A DNA stretch of 64,000 nt from Liolophura sinensis (GCF_032854445.1 NC_088295.1:15115385-15179384), one strand, 5' to 3'; positions 24,786 through 38,788 are shown, counted from the first letter of the stretch. Notes: a model not told the origin generated them from the sequence alone. Program-made: numbers and translations.

Positions 24786-27700
24786 AGGCTTTCATTGCAA
24801 CTGTTTCCAGTTTCACCCTCTCAAGAACTGCTGTGATGACGATGTGGTACATATATATCATCACTAGTGCTGCTGTGACAATATCTTAATGGTTTGTCTC
24901 CTTGTGATATAGACTTGTCTTGTATATAGTGATGCAGGGTTATGCGCAAAGATTCTATCAGTATTGGACAACCCTTTAAAGACTGGAGACTGTGCTTTGA
25001 GTTGGGTGCCATACATTGGACAGTTCATCATTGACACTGAGGCAATATTTAGACATTATCAATTGTTTACCATGCATTGTTTTTATAAGTGACCTAGTCA
25101 GAAGTGTATATGCTTTTACAGGTTGTATTGCTGTCTGTGAATGCAAGATTTGAATGGATTAAGTCATTCAGCATTAACCATTTCACTGTTTTTTTGTAGA
25201 AAAAAGTCATTATTTTCATACCTGTTCTCAGTTGGAAGTGTAAATGTGTACACTGAAAGTATAAAGTCATCTGTGATAGAAATACGTGTAGTTTCAATAG
25301 TTTGTACTTTGGTATATTTTTCCACAAGTAATAACGCACATTCCTTTTCAAAAGGTTACGAGTTTGTACTAGGGTTTTGTATGATACACCAGTTTTCAAC
25401 TGTACTAAAAGCTTTTCGCTCTAAGGGATGCATTTTGTTCTATATGAGCTGTCAAATTCCATAAGAAATTTGTTGAAGTCATCCTGGTTTGTTGTCCTTC
25501 ACATGTGATAAACTGCAAAGAATCTGCCATCAGATTTTGAATACTTTTAGCATAGCATTGGTTTTGGAGGCTATAATGTTAATGCTCCAAAATATTTAAA
25601 TTTCTATGAAATTATGAGTATCATTTTTTAGGAAGTTTAGTTCACTGTTCTGTAAAATCTATAAGGATATTGTATGTCCTCCGGTCAGTTCATTGTTTCT
25701 GACAACTGTCCAGTAAAGTGATCACAAATCAATAATTTGTGTTTGTTATTTGTTTTTAAAGCTCATTTGTCAAGTTGTTTAATGGGTTATAAATAATCAA
25801 TGGTTTGAATCCAGTTTTGTTTGAGCTTTACATCAGGAGTTTGTTTTCTTCAAGGCTGTGGCTGTTTTTTCCTCCATTGGATCCATGATAATCACTGGCC
25901 GAAATACAGAAATATTCTTGAGCATATTCTGTAAAAATACCAGTTAAAGTAATAGCTGAAGGTTAAGAACCTTATCCACCCATTTGAGATTGATTGGTAT
26001 GCATTCTGAACCTGAAGCTGTCGGTGTCCACAAATGAATGTTCCTCTAGATTTTCTTTTTACCTGGGGTGTGACTTTAAAGAGAAGGCAATTTTGCATGG
26101 GATACATGAACTGCTTCTTAACAGTGAAAGTGTTGAGACTGGTAGACTCATTTACATGTCTTTCCTATCTCGCAACCTACAACTCTCGTAAAGCAGGGTT
26201 TTGCCATACATGAATTTCCTGCCACAATTTACTATTCACGAATGTATTTTCCAAGGCAAGAAAGCAGATCCCTTGGAGCACATCTCCCTTTAATAAGTTC
26301 GTACAGTTGGGCGGCACAGTATATACACACCTTATAAACGAATAGAACTTGGTGAAATGTTCATATAGTCTGTCAACTATAGATAACTAACCATAAACTA
26401 GCCATTTGTGAGTGGTAAAGACATGTTTTTGCGAGAGCAATTTTCTGTGGTTTGTCGGATGATGAAGCTATTTTCCTTTAATGATAAACACCTCTCATTT
26501 AAACCGGATGGTTGGCGGTTTGTTTTCAAAGTGTTTCAGTATTTAATGAATTTGAGACTTCTGCTCTACAAGATACTATGGGCAGATAATACTGAAACTG
26601 ATATACAAGTACAAAAACTTCACGATTGTATCTCTGTCATTTTAATCAGTAGATGCATAAATAATAGAGTTTAATGTCCTCGATTAACATGGTCCGAATT
26701 TCCTAGTACTGCGCCAAACGTATGCATTCGTATCAAAATTTTAAATTCACATTATGAATATCAGTGACCTTATCAACGTCTGCAATCATGTGTATATCTG
26801 TTAGTTTATTAAAGTACGGATAGTTAACTAGTTAACTACAGATGCAGTCTAGTTATGTCCGATTACGTAGCCCGGATATTAACGTGAGGAAGTGCAGGTC
26901 TTAAGTGCACGTGTACGGCGATATGTGTGGTAGAAGGTACTAGCGAAACGAGACCGTCCTTGAATGACGTGACTATGAGTACTGTCATGTCAGCCACAGT
27001 GGACACGGACACAGTCTATGTCCTGCTTTAGTGGGTGCAGGTGATATCTCGCCGGCTGGTAAACACCTCAGGCCGCAGACATTACCGGCGGCTGATTATC
27101 TAAGGTTCCCCAGGCTGTTATAAGGTGGTGTCAAATGACATGTTGCCCAACTTCCATGTTGTGACACTTACTTGTTCTGGCTGGGTACACTGATGGATTA
27201 GCCGCCGTGCAGGGAACGGGGATAGAGCGAATATTGCCTTAAGGTCGAGTTAGCTCAGAAACAATATTAACAGCGCCTTAAGAAGTGCTGACCGACAGAA
27301 AAACTCGGTGACCCAGTTCTGCAGGATGTTGACTGCTCTTGGCAAAGTATATGTGTTATCAGGGCTATTTATCACCAACCGCTTTTTTGCCAGATTCTCC
27401 GAACTGTGGAGTAAAAAACACTTTTTTCTTTTGGATAATGCCGTTTTCCAGTTAATATATGCAGCACAGATAATTCGTGCTCCGTAGGTTTAATGCATGA
27501 CGTTGAAGAACATATTGGGATTTCATGTAAAAAAACACATTGTTTTCATTTTATTACAAACATGTCATAATCGGATGTAATCATTAAGCTGCAGGTCTGT
27601 AATACAGTTGGTGTATCTGTTGACTCTATCCGTTCTATTCAACATATTTACATATCCACGCATGCATTAAAAATGTAGAAACTTTTTAGGCATGTAAACA

Positions 27701-28185
27701 TGGCAAGGTCATTTCGATCAATTTCGGTCACTGTGATATGTAGCTGTAAGTCTCACTGTATGGCACATAGGATTACAATAATAAAAGCCCATCATCAGCT
27801 CATCATCAGTTTAGCATGAAGACAGCGCTATGGTTTATGCGTGTATTTAACTGCAATCAGGTGTTGAAATCCAGCTCTCGCTTGCTCACTGCGTCATCTG
27901 TCCAAAACTTGACATTGAGATGCCGGGTTTCTTATTCTTTCCTTAAGAAATTGGTATATTTCATATGCATATATTAATAATACCGATCTTATATTCAGTA
28001 CGCAATTTGTGTTCACCTTTACATGCAAAGGCCTATCTCACCAAAGAATATGAATAGAAATGTGGGTATATTTTGTACATATCCAGGCAGATACATATAG
28101 CACTTATATTGCGCTGCTATGTATAATGGGTCGTACGTAAAATCGATTTAATTAAAAAAATTCAGAGCGAATACCTGGCCTTTAG
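24786..28185. other. 3' flank of copy A and gene-free sequence
   Basis: The first part must contain the copy A 3' UTR, but I found no canonical AATAAA in the first 1.5 kb, so the transcript end is not placed. The rest has no supported gene. Confidence 0.4.
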
Positions 28186-28450
28186 ACCCCCTCGTTAGCT
28201 CAGCGATTAAAGGCATGGATTGTGTATATAGCCTAGTGGATGACACATAGCCCTCCCTCTGATTACTAAAGCCACGTGTTCAAATCCAGCTGTATGAAAA
28301 GCGCTGGCTCAACTGCGGTTTTGTCATGCATATCCTCAGAAGACAAATGACAAAATACCCCCCCCCCCCCAATCCTTCGCCTCCCCGCCCCTCCTCTTAT
28401 CACTGTAACATCACTGTGAAATATTATTGTTGTATAGGCGCAATAAAAGT
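28186..28450 (+). repeat. tRNA-derived SINE
   Basis: An A-box-like 'ttagctcagcgattaaagg' (28195-28213) and a B-box-like 'gtgttcaaatccagc' (28276-28290) lie about 65 bp apart, wider than in a real tRNA gene. The sequence between cannot form a tRNA cloverleaf. A poly-C run and GC-rich tail follow. This fits a SINE with a tRNA-like head. The 3' limit is a guess. Confidence 0.6.
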
Positions 28451-31400
28451 CGGTTAAAATCCCTAAACTGTTTCAGGCGAAAAAGAGGCTATCAGTTTCC
28501 ATACCTCGTGACTTGGTATATATGCTTTGCTGCATAACTACATGCCATGAATGATTACACAGAATCGCAGTTACACCTGTAATATCAAAGTAACATTTTC
28601 AAGGTTTACAAAATAAAATGTCAGAACTTGATATAAAGTGTACATATCCATCACGAGCATCCGGGCAACACTGTGGATTAATTTATGTTTTGGGATTCAT
28701 CAATTAACTGGCATTATTTTTACCCAGTATATACCGAATGTTATATGTCGTTTGAGTAGTTGTCGCTTTGTCTTATCATACCATTCAGTCTTTGTTAGGA
28801 GGCAGTCTGAAACACGATCACATGCAAATGGGCTGCCTGTCATTGTTCCTGACTGTGATGGGGGAGGGGTGGGGTAAGTATATCATTGTGTGGTACAACT
28901 CCGAATTTGCGAGCCCTTGTGTCCACATATTATAGAAATAATGGCAGTACTTAAAGTATCTATGTCCTGGTTTAATTTAACCATTCCTTGCCGATAGGGG
29001 AGCCGGGTATCTCGTTTGCGTATTTGCCTCGTATATATAAAGAATTTTACTCCGTGCTTAATCTTGATGGCATTGCTTTGCTTACATTATGCTCTTACTG
29101 TTTTAGTTCTTAACAACCCTTTCTTCAAATCTTAGACTTCTGTTACGACAGATATACTCGTCTTGACGGTTTCACATATGCTATTAATTTTTTTTACTTG
29201 CTTTACCATCCGCTTAGCTTGGCCCCAGCTGGCTGTTGTGGATTACCACTATCACCTATAGAAATCCACACGGCCTTTATCTAACTTAGTACCATATATA
29301 TCGCAGCTTTCGATAAGATGTGTCCACTTATATTACAGAATGTTACTTGTAAACATCAATGCTTCGCTGGCGATGCACAAACGTCACTTGTTCAGAAATA
29401 AATCATCTGTATGACATTTAAAGCGGGAACTGATTAACATTTGCGCAGTGCATGAAATGTGCGGCCATATAAGGCATCTCAGCAACGTTCAAAAATACAT
29501 TCATCAGCAAGTTTATTGACACTTCAAACAACACTTAAAAAATGAGACCTTGGAGCATTACCAGTAGATATGCAAAAATTGTTGTGAAGTTTTGTGTATG
29601 GCTTCCTGGTAAAAGAGGAGCAACTCTAGGGCAAATAACGGTAGCCTATGCGTTCTGCTGATCCTGAGAGAATGTTTGACTTTGCACGAGTAGTCCCCCC
29701 TGATCAATACGCTTAAACTTCAACATATTCCATTCCGGTCCAAGATACCACGAATGATCGTATTTTACAGTAGTTTGAAGTTTGCCATTAACTTTCTAAA
29801 GCTGCCCTAATTGATTAACGCCGTGCGGGTACTGAAGTTTCCCTCACACATAAGATTGACCACCATGGCACAACAGTGGAGTTAGTGGAGACACCGCGTT
29901 CAACAACAATCAAATAAATAGTATTTAGGAGTATATAGTATTCAGTATTATCGTAACACAATGAAAACACGTCAAGTTTAAAACATTTTTTATTTTATTT
30001 TCGTACAGCTGACTTATCAACAGCAGATATAGTCAACCAAGCCCACACGAAACTGGGAAGATATATGTAACTTATGCGCTGTCCGAAACCGAATATACGA
30101 ATGTAGCAGGCACAGATTACAACTGCATGGCAGATAACATTCCTCACTCGTCTTTGCCCCACATTCAAATACTTCATCAAAACACAAATTTTCAAAAAAA
30201 AAATTTTCTCCTCTGTGTCTGTATGTGGATAAATTAAATCAGATAGTGTCTGAATTCATTAATTTAAGTATGACTTTGAATGTCATACTTAAATTACAAA
30301 TATGTATACCGTTCAAAGCATACAACATAGACCTGTAGGTGATGTAGTCATTCCTTGTCTCGAACTCGAACTGTTTCTTTATTTCATGGGTTTTTAATGC
30401 AGAGTATCCAAATACAGTCCGTTTGTCCATATCTATGGTGTATTCATTATATTTAGCAGTACACTAAGTAGTAACTATTCTTTATGGCCTTTCCAGAACA
30501 TTGTTAAAAAAAAAAACTATTGGCTGCCCTGATTACATATTCTGGTTTAGTAACCATGTCTTTGTAATTTTATTTTGCATTTATATTTTTGCATTTTTAT
30601 ATTTCATTTCTTTCATGAGATGCATGTATAAGTGTTATTGATGAAATAAAATGGGATGTGATACCAAACCGTTTTGTCACAGTGCATGACAGTGATCCCG
30701 GCTTGCCTCATCGACTAGTGTCATTCGGCGCGTAGTGATCATGCTTAATGTTGTTGTTGAAAACTGGTCTTGCAGCTACGTCCCTTTCGGATATCGTGGC
30801 CCGTCAAAATCAGCGCTCTTATTAAACCATTTACATTGGTAATTGTTTCTGGGTTTGTTTTTTTTTTGTTTGTTCCACAATGCAAAATTTTCAGTTTACA
30901 TTGCGTTTTTTTTTTTACAATGATATGTACTTAAATTATTGGAATGCATTCTAGAACTTAATTGCCGTATGACATTTGTGAATAGCAACTGAGATGAAGA
31001 AGAATGTAGAGAAGTGTGTACAGAAACAAAAGTGTTCATAGATAGGTAATGGTTCCTCCTCAGGTGGCGTGATGGCCGAGTGCTTGTGTTACTTACACCG
31101 AACTGGAAACCTGTGCCTGTAAGAAGTGCGACAAGTATGTCAGAGGGGAGAGGATGGCAGGCTTCATCCATTAAACGCCCTGTGGTTGTAGTCTCTAGTT
31201 TGAGCTGTATGGTAGATCATTAGTCACCCGAGTCCTTGGATCCCTTGATATTGATTTCTTCATTGCCTTTCTTCATGGGTTTTTTGAGATGTAGTATTTT
31301 GTCTGATGAGACATTTGTCATTTCATGCTTATTGAGCTAAATTCCTTTCTTTTGTACGTTTGTATGTGACTTCTGTTCACAAACCGCTGTCTTTGTTTAG

Positions 31401-32457
31401 TACAACACAGTAGGTACAACTGTTAATTGTTATTTTAAATAAACAAAGTTCACCTGCCGAGCTCGTTGTAGTCTGGAGGATCTAAGAAACTATTGACAGA
31501 TCAATTCACACAACATACTGGTTGGTGAATTGTAATCTGAAGAAACCGGTCTCAAATAAAATCTAAACCACCCATTGTTCATATAATAGTTCATCAAGCT
31601 GGATACCTATAGTTAAATGTTAAAACACACGCTTAAGCCATGTTGTGTTAACTAACGTTATCACTCAAACAGTAGGCGAACATATATAGCACCAAAAGCT
31701 GCCTGTTCAGACGTCTTCGGAAGCATAGTCCGGACAAATGTAAACATGATGTTTGTCTTCACGAAATACTTGAAGGAACAGACAACCAAGAAAATTTTAC
31801 TCGGATATACTAAAATAAAACTGTATTAAATCTATTTAATATGCATTTTATCATGCTTTAACTCCTTTTGCAATGCGTCTAATTCACTATTATTTTGATG
31901 AGAGGTCCATCGGGTATTTCAATGCTTTGCATTTTGCAGTGGTTGTATGCAAAAACTATAAGTAGACAGCCCTTAATGTATGTTCTCGCTACTTAGCTAA
32001 GCTGCGGCCTTTCGTCAGGAATCTGACATGGCACAGTCTAGTTCACTCGGATTATATACCCTCTCTTCTGCGCAAAGGACAGCCGCTGTCATATCAAGTG
32101 GAATACTCTTGGGTATTCGGTGTATGAACTTTGTCAAATAAGTGTAAATAGACCATATACTACCAGGCGAGAAAACAACTCGTAAAATCCAGTATAGTCT
32201 GTATTCTGTTATTGATAGAGAAGATACTACATTTAATATATTGACAAATAACTATGAGTGGACATTCACATAAAGTAAAAGAGGTATGGAATGACATAAA
32301 AAGTGAAAACATTACATTGCGTATACATGTATGTCATACAAGAACTCCGGTGAGACAATTTCAGTCTTGAACTACGTATCCCAATAGGTAATTCACCTAT
32401 ACCCTGTACACAGCACATACAAGTACCGCACTGCAGTTGTTATAACCATTGTCACTC
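28451..32457. other. Gene-free stretch between copy A and the tandem DDIT4 array
   Basis: No coding region supported. A perfect hairpin at 30260-30296 is listed separately. A short stretch near 31065 ('ggcgtgatggccgagtg') resembles a tRNA-type A box but has no convincing B box. Confidence 0.45.
30260..30296. other. Perfect 15-bp inverted repeat with 7-bp loop
   Basis: Arms 'taatttaagtatgac' and 'gtcatacttaaatta' are exact reverse complements around the loop 'tttgaat'. Transcribed from either strand it would form a stable hairpin. It could be the core of a palindromic MITE or a structured RNA; nothing further supports either. Confidence 0.7.
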
Positions 32458-32669
32458 ATAACTAGATTACTTCTAACAGTGCGTGGCGATATAGGGTTAT
32501 AATTATACTTATGTATAAATACAGTAGCAAGGTAAATTCGATATCCTTCTAGCTTACGACAGGGGAACAGCATTTAAATTCATCATTTACGTACACGCCA
32601 TGTGAAGATAGTCGGAAACACAGAAACGATTTAGCCTTTCCACTTTACGGTTCTCATATTATTGCTCAC

Positions 32670-32846
32670 CAGTTCTGTTGGTGTCATTTTATCGGATTCA
32701 GCATGTGTTGTCGAAGTGACTTTGTCTCTAATTATCACATTGTCTAAGAGGTTTTTCGGTTTATGGTTGGCTTTCTGCATGCCCTTGTCGTAGCCATCTC
32801 CACGCCTGCAGTTCGACAGATGTGTCCCTCTTCCTTGGCCACCCAT
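32670..32846 (-). pseudogene. DDIT4 copy B: exon 1 without exon 2
   Basis: Exon 1 begins MGGQGRGTHL and keeps the helix region in altered form (KGMQKANHKPKNLLDNVI) and DKVTSTT. A donor-like 'ctg|gtgagc' is present but its phase differs from that of the intact copies. Intron sequence homologous to copy D follows (to about 32522) and then joins directly to sequence matching the 3' UTR of copies D and E ('actagattacttctaacagt' at 32462), so the whole of exon 2 has been removed. Reading on gives only a 71-residue peptide with no REDD1 core. A TATA-like element lies further upstream. I call it a pseudogene; a short-peptide transcript cannot be excluded. Confidence 0.8.
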
Positions 32847-33065
32847 CTTTTAACTGTGAATGGACAGTCACAAGAACTGCCTGCTAAGTAGATTACGATC
32901 GTGGTGCGTCCTGGAGTCCGGTGGTGTATATAAGGCTGGGATCTCCGTCTGTCACGCAATCTGAGCTGGACCCTAAGTACCAGGAGATCCTTGTATTTTT
33001 TTTTTATAAAAACACTGACAGGTTCAAAGGGCCTTGGAATTAAGTAGTACCGTGTGGATGGGGTA

Positions 33066-33075
33066 GGAATTTCCC
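33066..33075. promoter_or_regulatory. Rel/NF-kB-like motif in the upstream block of copy B
   Basis: GGAATTTCCC; its reverse complement fits GGGRNWYYCC. It occupies the same place as the motifs at 40250 and 42882. Confidence 0.35.
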
Positions 33076-33669
33076 TACGTGTGCAGCGCAGTGGTGTGGG
33101 GAAGGAGGGCAGTCCTGGTTACATGGATCTTCATGGCTCGTGTGATTTCCTGTTGTATTTTGGGGGTATTTTCTAAACATGACTGAAGACATCATTATGG
33201 CTAAAATTTTTACTTATGGCCACAAAACTTAAATATTTCTTCATAATACGTTGTACAGAAGAGTATATACTTACCATCTATTGTGACTGAAATTCTCCCC
33301 ACGAATGTAAGTATAGCAGGCTACTGCCGCACGTGGAGGATAAATTTCGTGAAAAACCCTGGTTACAAAGTAGCTGCTTACTTGGGTTGTGTGCTGTGTT
33401 ATATTTTAAGAAAACAGCTGGTAAAAGTTTTAAATAAAATAAGCACAAAGTTACACTTTAGTGGACCAAGACCTGTACGTGTTTGAAATTTCGTTCTCCT
33501 ATTTTTGGATTTAAACAATATTTATTTCGAACCAACGAAAATGGATTGGTGAACACCTCTTCGTTCATACAGTGCATATATTGACAACAGACATGGCGTA
33601 ATAGATGTAATAAGTTGTAGCAATGTAGTCATAATACTCGATACTCCAAGCATATAAAGACATAAATAT

Positions 33670-33916
33670 CTATTTATTTTATTTATTTGATTGGTGCTAT
33701 TCGCCGTACTCAAGAATATTTTGCTTATAGGATGGCGCCCAGAATTATGGTGGCAGGAAACCGGACAGAGCTCGGAGGAGACCCACGACCATCCACAGGT
33801 TGCCGGACCTTCCCACGTACGGCCGGACAGAGCTCGGAGGAGACCCACGACCATCCACAGGTTGCCGGACCTTCCCACGTACGGCCGGATAGGAAGCCAG
33901 CATGAGCTGGGCTTGA
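33670..33916 (+). repeat. SINE-like dispersed repeat with internal 62-bp duplication
   Basis: Same family as 16857-17006. It is the longest copy here, running to 'gaagccagcatgagctgggc'. The segment 33761-33822 is repeated exactly or nearly so at 33823-33884. It explains the Pro/Arg-rich frames seen on both strands. Confidence 0.85.
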
Positions 33917-34772
33917 GTATAAATACATCCATCTGTGTTGCAGTGTCATGTTAGTAAGCCAACTCATGGCAGTAATTTTCTACCTAAGTTGTCTAAATTG
34001 CATTGATGCTTTCGCATATACATGTACTAGCAAATACAGGCAAATGAAAAGAGCTTAACATCATGCGAACATATATCATTCGAACCTTTTGAAATAAGCA
34101 ATAAATTCCTGTACTACATGAAAAAAAAACATGAAATTTGTGTAAGAGAAGAGCTAAGCCACCGTGTAACAGAGTACATAAATCTAATGGGAATAAACGA
34201 TAAAATAACTGATTCCGAATATCGACATACAAAGTTAAGGAGAAAATGGTCCGTATTTTCTTAGGGGTGTCCATATTCACGTATAGGGTTATCAGCAATG
34301 TGTCTTAGAAACTTGTGACCGTTTCAATTGCAACACTGAAGGCACATTTGCGAATGAATAATATGGGATTTTCTATCTGTGTCATAGAAGTAAAACGTAG
34401 CAACTGTAAGAATAGTACTAACGAGAAATCTACAAAATGTTGCTTACGAAGGAGCCTCACGAACATGTTGATCTAATGCGTTCCACATGCCAGTTACAAA
34501 CGCCGAAAAAAGAGTGCATATATAAAGTGGTTCTTGCATGAGGGGCTGCAATATTGTCAGCATTCCGGAGGTTATATCCCACGTTTAGATTTATATGGCG
34601 AGGGACAAGTGATGAAAAGTATGAAGGAGTATTAACATAGATCATTTTGTAGAAAATTCTTTGTTTTTAAATTCACTGATATAAGAGTGAAGAAATTTTT
34701 AGATTTTGTGTCTGGTTGACATGTGTGTGACTAAATATACAATGCAAAGATACAATTTGGCTTAAACTAAAT

Positions 34773-34814
34773 GCCCCCCCCCCCCCCCAAAAAAAAAAGA
34801 AAGAAAGAAAGAAA
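34773..34814. repeat. Poly-C, poly-A and (GAAA)n simple repeat
   Basis: A C run is followed by an A run and five or so 'gaaa' units. Confidence 0.9.
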
Positions 34815-35719
34815 CAGTTATTTAAAGTGATTGAAAGCCCTTTTTATAGCTAAATTTTTTGTGAACGATAGAGATGATTAATAATTCTTCATAATACGAA
34901 ACATGGAAGACATATTATAGAATATTCATAATATATATAATATGTATATAACTGAAAAAAATCATGTGGGTGATGCTAGTTTTTTTTCATGTTGTATGCA
35001 AGAGCATATACCATATTCTGTGACTGAAAATATAATGAAAATTCCTGGACACAAAGTAGCTGCTGACACAGGTTTTGTGCAGAGTATTTCCATAAATCTA
35101 ACAAAAGATACGAGGCGATGCATGGTTCAGTATTTCGGTTTTATTTAAAAAGATACCATTTGGCTTAAACTAAATGCCGAAAAAAAATCCTTGAACGGTG
35201 GATATTTATTTGATTCCGTGACATAGTACATGCTTAATAAATGTTGTGACAGAAAATGTCATATGCTCTATTTCCAGTGTTACAGGAAGTTATCGGGCTG
35301 GGAAGCTAACAAGGCCACGACGTGCATGCCCACTAAGTAGCTGCTAGCATATACGTTTTATGTTCTTTTATGCTTCAAGAAAAGGGCTGACAAAAGTTTT
35401 TGGACGAAAACATACACAATGGAAGTTTATAATAGGCCCAACACTTGCATGCGTCGCAATGTATGAAGGAACCTATATACGAAACAGGGTTGCATTTTCT
35501 CAAAACTATTTAATGTTTTAAAGGGTTTTAATAGGCTTTGAACACTCCGGTGGAAAGGGTTATCTTATACATGCAGGAAATTTGAAAATAAGGATTTCTT
35601 CAAATCGCTCACGTCATTATTTCGTATGTAATTTTGAACACTGGGGCAGAATGGGTACAATACTGTATGAATCAAACTTAAATACAAAAACACGGTATTG
35701 ACATGTGTGTGACCAATTG

Positions 35720-35823
35720 TGGAGGGGGCTTTTTAGTTTATGGACGATTTTCTGTATACCCTTGTCGTCGTCATCTCCACGTCTGCTGCTCGACATTTCT
35801 GTCCCTATTCCGTGGCCAACCAT
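35720..35823 (-). pseudogene. DDIT4 copy C: truncated exon 1
   Basis: Starts MVGHGIGTEMSSSRRGDDDD and continues KGIQKIVHKLKSPLHN, clearly related to exon 1 of copy D (RGDDDDKRIQKVVHKLKNLFHN). Homology stops near 35720, where the sequence joins material matching 37052-37110 (an inter-unit segment). The rest of exon 1, the intron and exon 2 are gone. The upstream block with a TATATAA (minus strand, near 35960) is still recognisable. The frame runs on to 35617 in unrelated sequence. It looks like the product of unequal recombination between array units. Confidence 0.8.
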
Positions 35824-38782
35824 CTTTAAATTGTGAGTGCACAGTCACAATAGGAGTCTGGAAATAACTTGTGATTGTGGTATATCCTGGAGTCCGGTGG
35901 TTTGTGCAAGGCTGGAACATGCGTCTGTCGTACAGAATCAACGGTGGACTGACCCTTATATACTGTCCAGAAGATGGGTGTAATTTACATAAACCCTGAC
36001 AGGTTTAAAGGTCATTGGAGTTAAGCAGTATGGAGTAGGTGGGATGAGTATTCTCCAACAGGGGCAGCACAGTAGGGATCATTCCTGGTCACACGAGCCT
36101 TTGTGACAGGTTTGTTTTTGTGTTGTGTTTAGGGAGTATTTCAAGTGATTGAAGGCACCTTTTATAATTAAAGTTTTTTTTTGTGAAGGATACAGAACAT
36201 TAATAATTCTTCATAATACGAAAAACGAAAGACATATAGAATATTCATAATAGGTATATAACTGAAAAGATTCATGCGAGTGATGCTATTTTTTCATGGT
36301 GTATTCAAGAGTATATACTTATACTCTTTTGTGACTGAAAATGTTTTGAAAATTCCTGGCCACAAAGTAGCTGCTGACACAGGTTTTGTGTAGAGTATTG
36401 TGGTAACTCCAACAAAAGATGCGAGGCGATGCATGGTTCAGTATACTACTTTATTAAGTTTATCGGTGGAAATGGAAGTATTTAGGTTTTGTGCTCTGTT
36501 ATACTTCGAGAAAAGAATTGATAAACGTTTCTTAAATAAAATACAAAGCTACTTGAGTGGACCCACATCCGTATGCTTTTGAAAGTTCCTATTCCTTTGT
36601 TTTTAAATTCATATCAGAGGGAAGAAATTTTTTATATTTTTTGTGCGCTCTTTCCATTGTTCCCGTCTAGGAAGCTAACGCTCACAGAGTGACGACGTGC
36701 ATGCCCCACAAAGTAGCTGCGAGCATAAAGGTTTTATGTTCTTTTATACTTCAAGAAAAGGGCTGACAAAAGTTTCTTGAATAAAACATACACAATTGAC
36801 GTTTTTAATAGGCCCACACTTGCATACGTTTAATTGAATGACAGCCTGTGTGCTGTATAAATATATGTATATGAAACATGTTTGCATCTCTCAAGACTGT
36901 ATAATGTTTTAAATGGTTTTAATAGGTTTTGAACACTCCAGTGGAAAGGGTTATCTTATACACGTAGGGATTTTGAAAATAAGGATTTCTTCAAATCGCT
37001 AGATGTCACATCATAGACATCATTATGTTTTTTTTTTGTTTTTTTTTTGAACACTGGAGCAGGATGGGTAAGATGCTGTGTGAATCAAACTTAACTACAA
37101 AAACACAATTTTCGCATAATTCAAACCGATATGTTTGCTGAGTGTTTTTGCTGAATATTAGACTGAAGTAGGATCACGTGTTGTGGATAAATTGAAGATT
37201 CCGAAACCCTTTGTCTATATTCCCAGCATGTTCCCAGCGGACTTTGTTTTGGGAGGGATTAAAAAGATTATTATCTCCTAAGCTGGGTGATGAATCTTTC
37301 TTCTCATTTTTAATCTTACAACAAATGTTCTAAAGAAACCATTTTGAACTATGATTAAAATGTTTCTTTACCCAACTGTGACAATAACTGACGCAAAAGC
37401 CACACGACACCACATGCAGTGGTTAAGGGGTTAACTCAGGATATCAAGCCACTGTATGTAATTACAAACTTGCTCATCTTGGACACTTTGTGTACTTAAT
37501 TGTTTATTTAGCACCTTTCTATGAATTTAAGTTATCTAGGTATTCTTTGTATTCTGTTTCGAATTTTCCGAGTGGCAAAGCTAAAAGACATACATAAATG
37601 AAACAAGAAGTGGCAAGATATTCTTAAGTTTGATTGTTTTCCTAATGGAATAACTAGCATGGCTTCGAATCATTTCTGACGTCGTCGTGTATAATGGCGT
37701 CAGGCTCATATACTTGCGTGTTAAATGCATTTCGAGGTGACAATATTGTGGTGTAGTAACAGGATGCGTGTACTTCAAGTGGATCTCATACGAAGGGCGT
37801 TGTATTCGTACATAAAACGCAATAAGACAATCTGTAGCTACTTCACAGAAAGCGTTGCTTGGACTAGCCACACTCATTGAAGTCATACACGCAAATTTTC
37901 CATTTTCCTTAATGAAAACGCCAGATTCATATTTCGGCTCTCACGTCAATGTTTCAGTACACAGTAATTTTACTAATACACTGTGGTGAGTCAACAAGCT
38001 GCATGTTTGTAGAACTCATATGTAGGGAGTTGTATTTTTACATAAAACACAAGAAGTAGCTACTTCACAGGAAACATTGTTTGGACTATCCACGCACATT
38101 GGACTCCTATTATACGCACGCTGAAATCTCCACGCACACTAGATAGGACTTCCATTCGGAAGATGAAGACTTTTTTTTTTAAAATATCACTAGAATGTGA
38201 CAGATTTTTTATTTCTCCTTGAAACCTCAAGTCATGATTCAGTGCACGGTAATTGTATTCTTACATGCATAAGAAATCTGTGAATAAGGAGTTTTACGTT
38301 AGGATGCCAGGTATCAACGAGTAAACTGTATATTTTAGTTTAATACAAGACTGTCATCTCATGAGATCGGAGAGCGCAAAGTGTGCCGTATGAGCAGCAT
38401 GCCCATGCATAGACCATGCGACCTTACCGCTTAAGCTAATATAAAAAATGAAATAGAATATTTTAAATATTTGTGACAAGAAGGTTTTTATCATTTGTTT
38501 GAAATCAGACGGTATTTCCCATCTGTGCGTTTTTCATTTTCAGATGATTAAGGTAGAGTGAGATATTCCAAACATCAGTACGTGCATGACTAAATTTAAT
38601 TTAATCATCTCTTTGGTACATGAATCTAACATGCACTTCAATCACCTGAGACTAATGAGACTGAGACTGAGCCAATATATAAAAGAAGTTATAAGACTAT
38701 CAACTCAAGGTAAGACGAATAAAGAAGAGTATAGTCAAGCGGATTCCAGTTAAGTTTAAGTAGACTCAAATGTCGCAGCGGT

Positions 38783-38788
38783 TTTATT
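38783..38788 (-). terminator. Poly(A) signal of DDIT4 copy D
   Basis: TTTATT on plus is AATAAA on the gene strand, about 430 bp after the copy D stop. It sits in 'ggttttattcatggtaac', which is conserved after copy E (41808-41823), suggesting a shared 3' UTR end. Confidence 0.5.

Noticed and set aside
28186-28300. Real tRNA gene
   Set aside because: A-like and B-like boxes are about 65 bp apart and no acceptor stem or anticodon arm can be drawn; it fits a SINE head.
31062-31200. tRNA-Ser-like SINE start 'ggcgtgatggccgagtg'
   Set aside because: No convincing B box or recognisable body follows.
33522-33967. Pro/Arg-rich ORFs of 72-136 codons on both strands
   Set aside because: They coincide with the SINE-like repeat and its internal duplication.
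33283-36582. Plus-strand ORFs in the upstream blocks sharing 'GHKVAAD' and 'LNKI..LSGP' phrases (33283-33486, 34942-35148, 36400-36582)
   Set aside because: The similarity follows the DNA duplication of the array. Frames shift between copies and there is no shared start, stop or splice pattern, so they do not look like a gene family.
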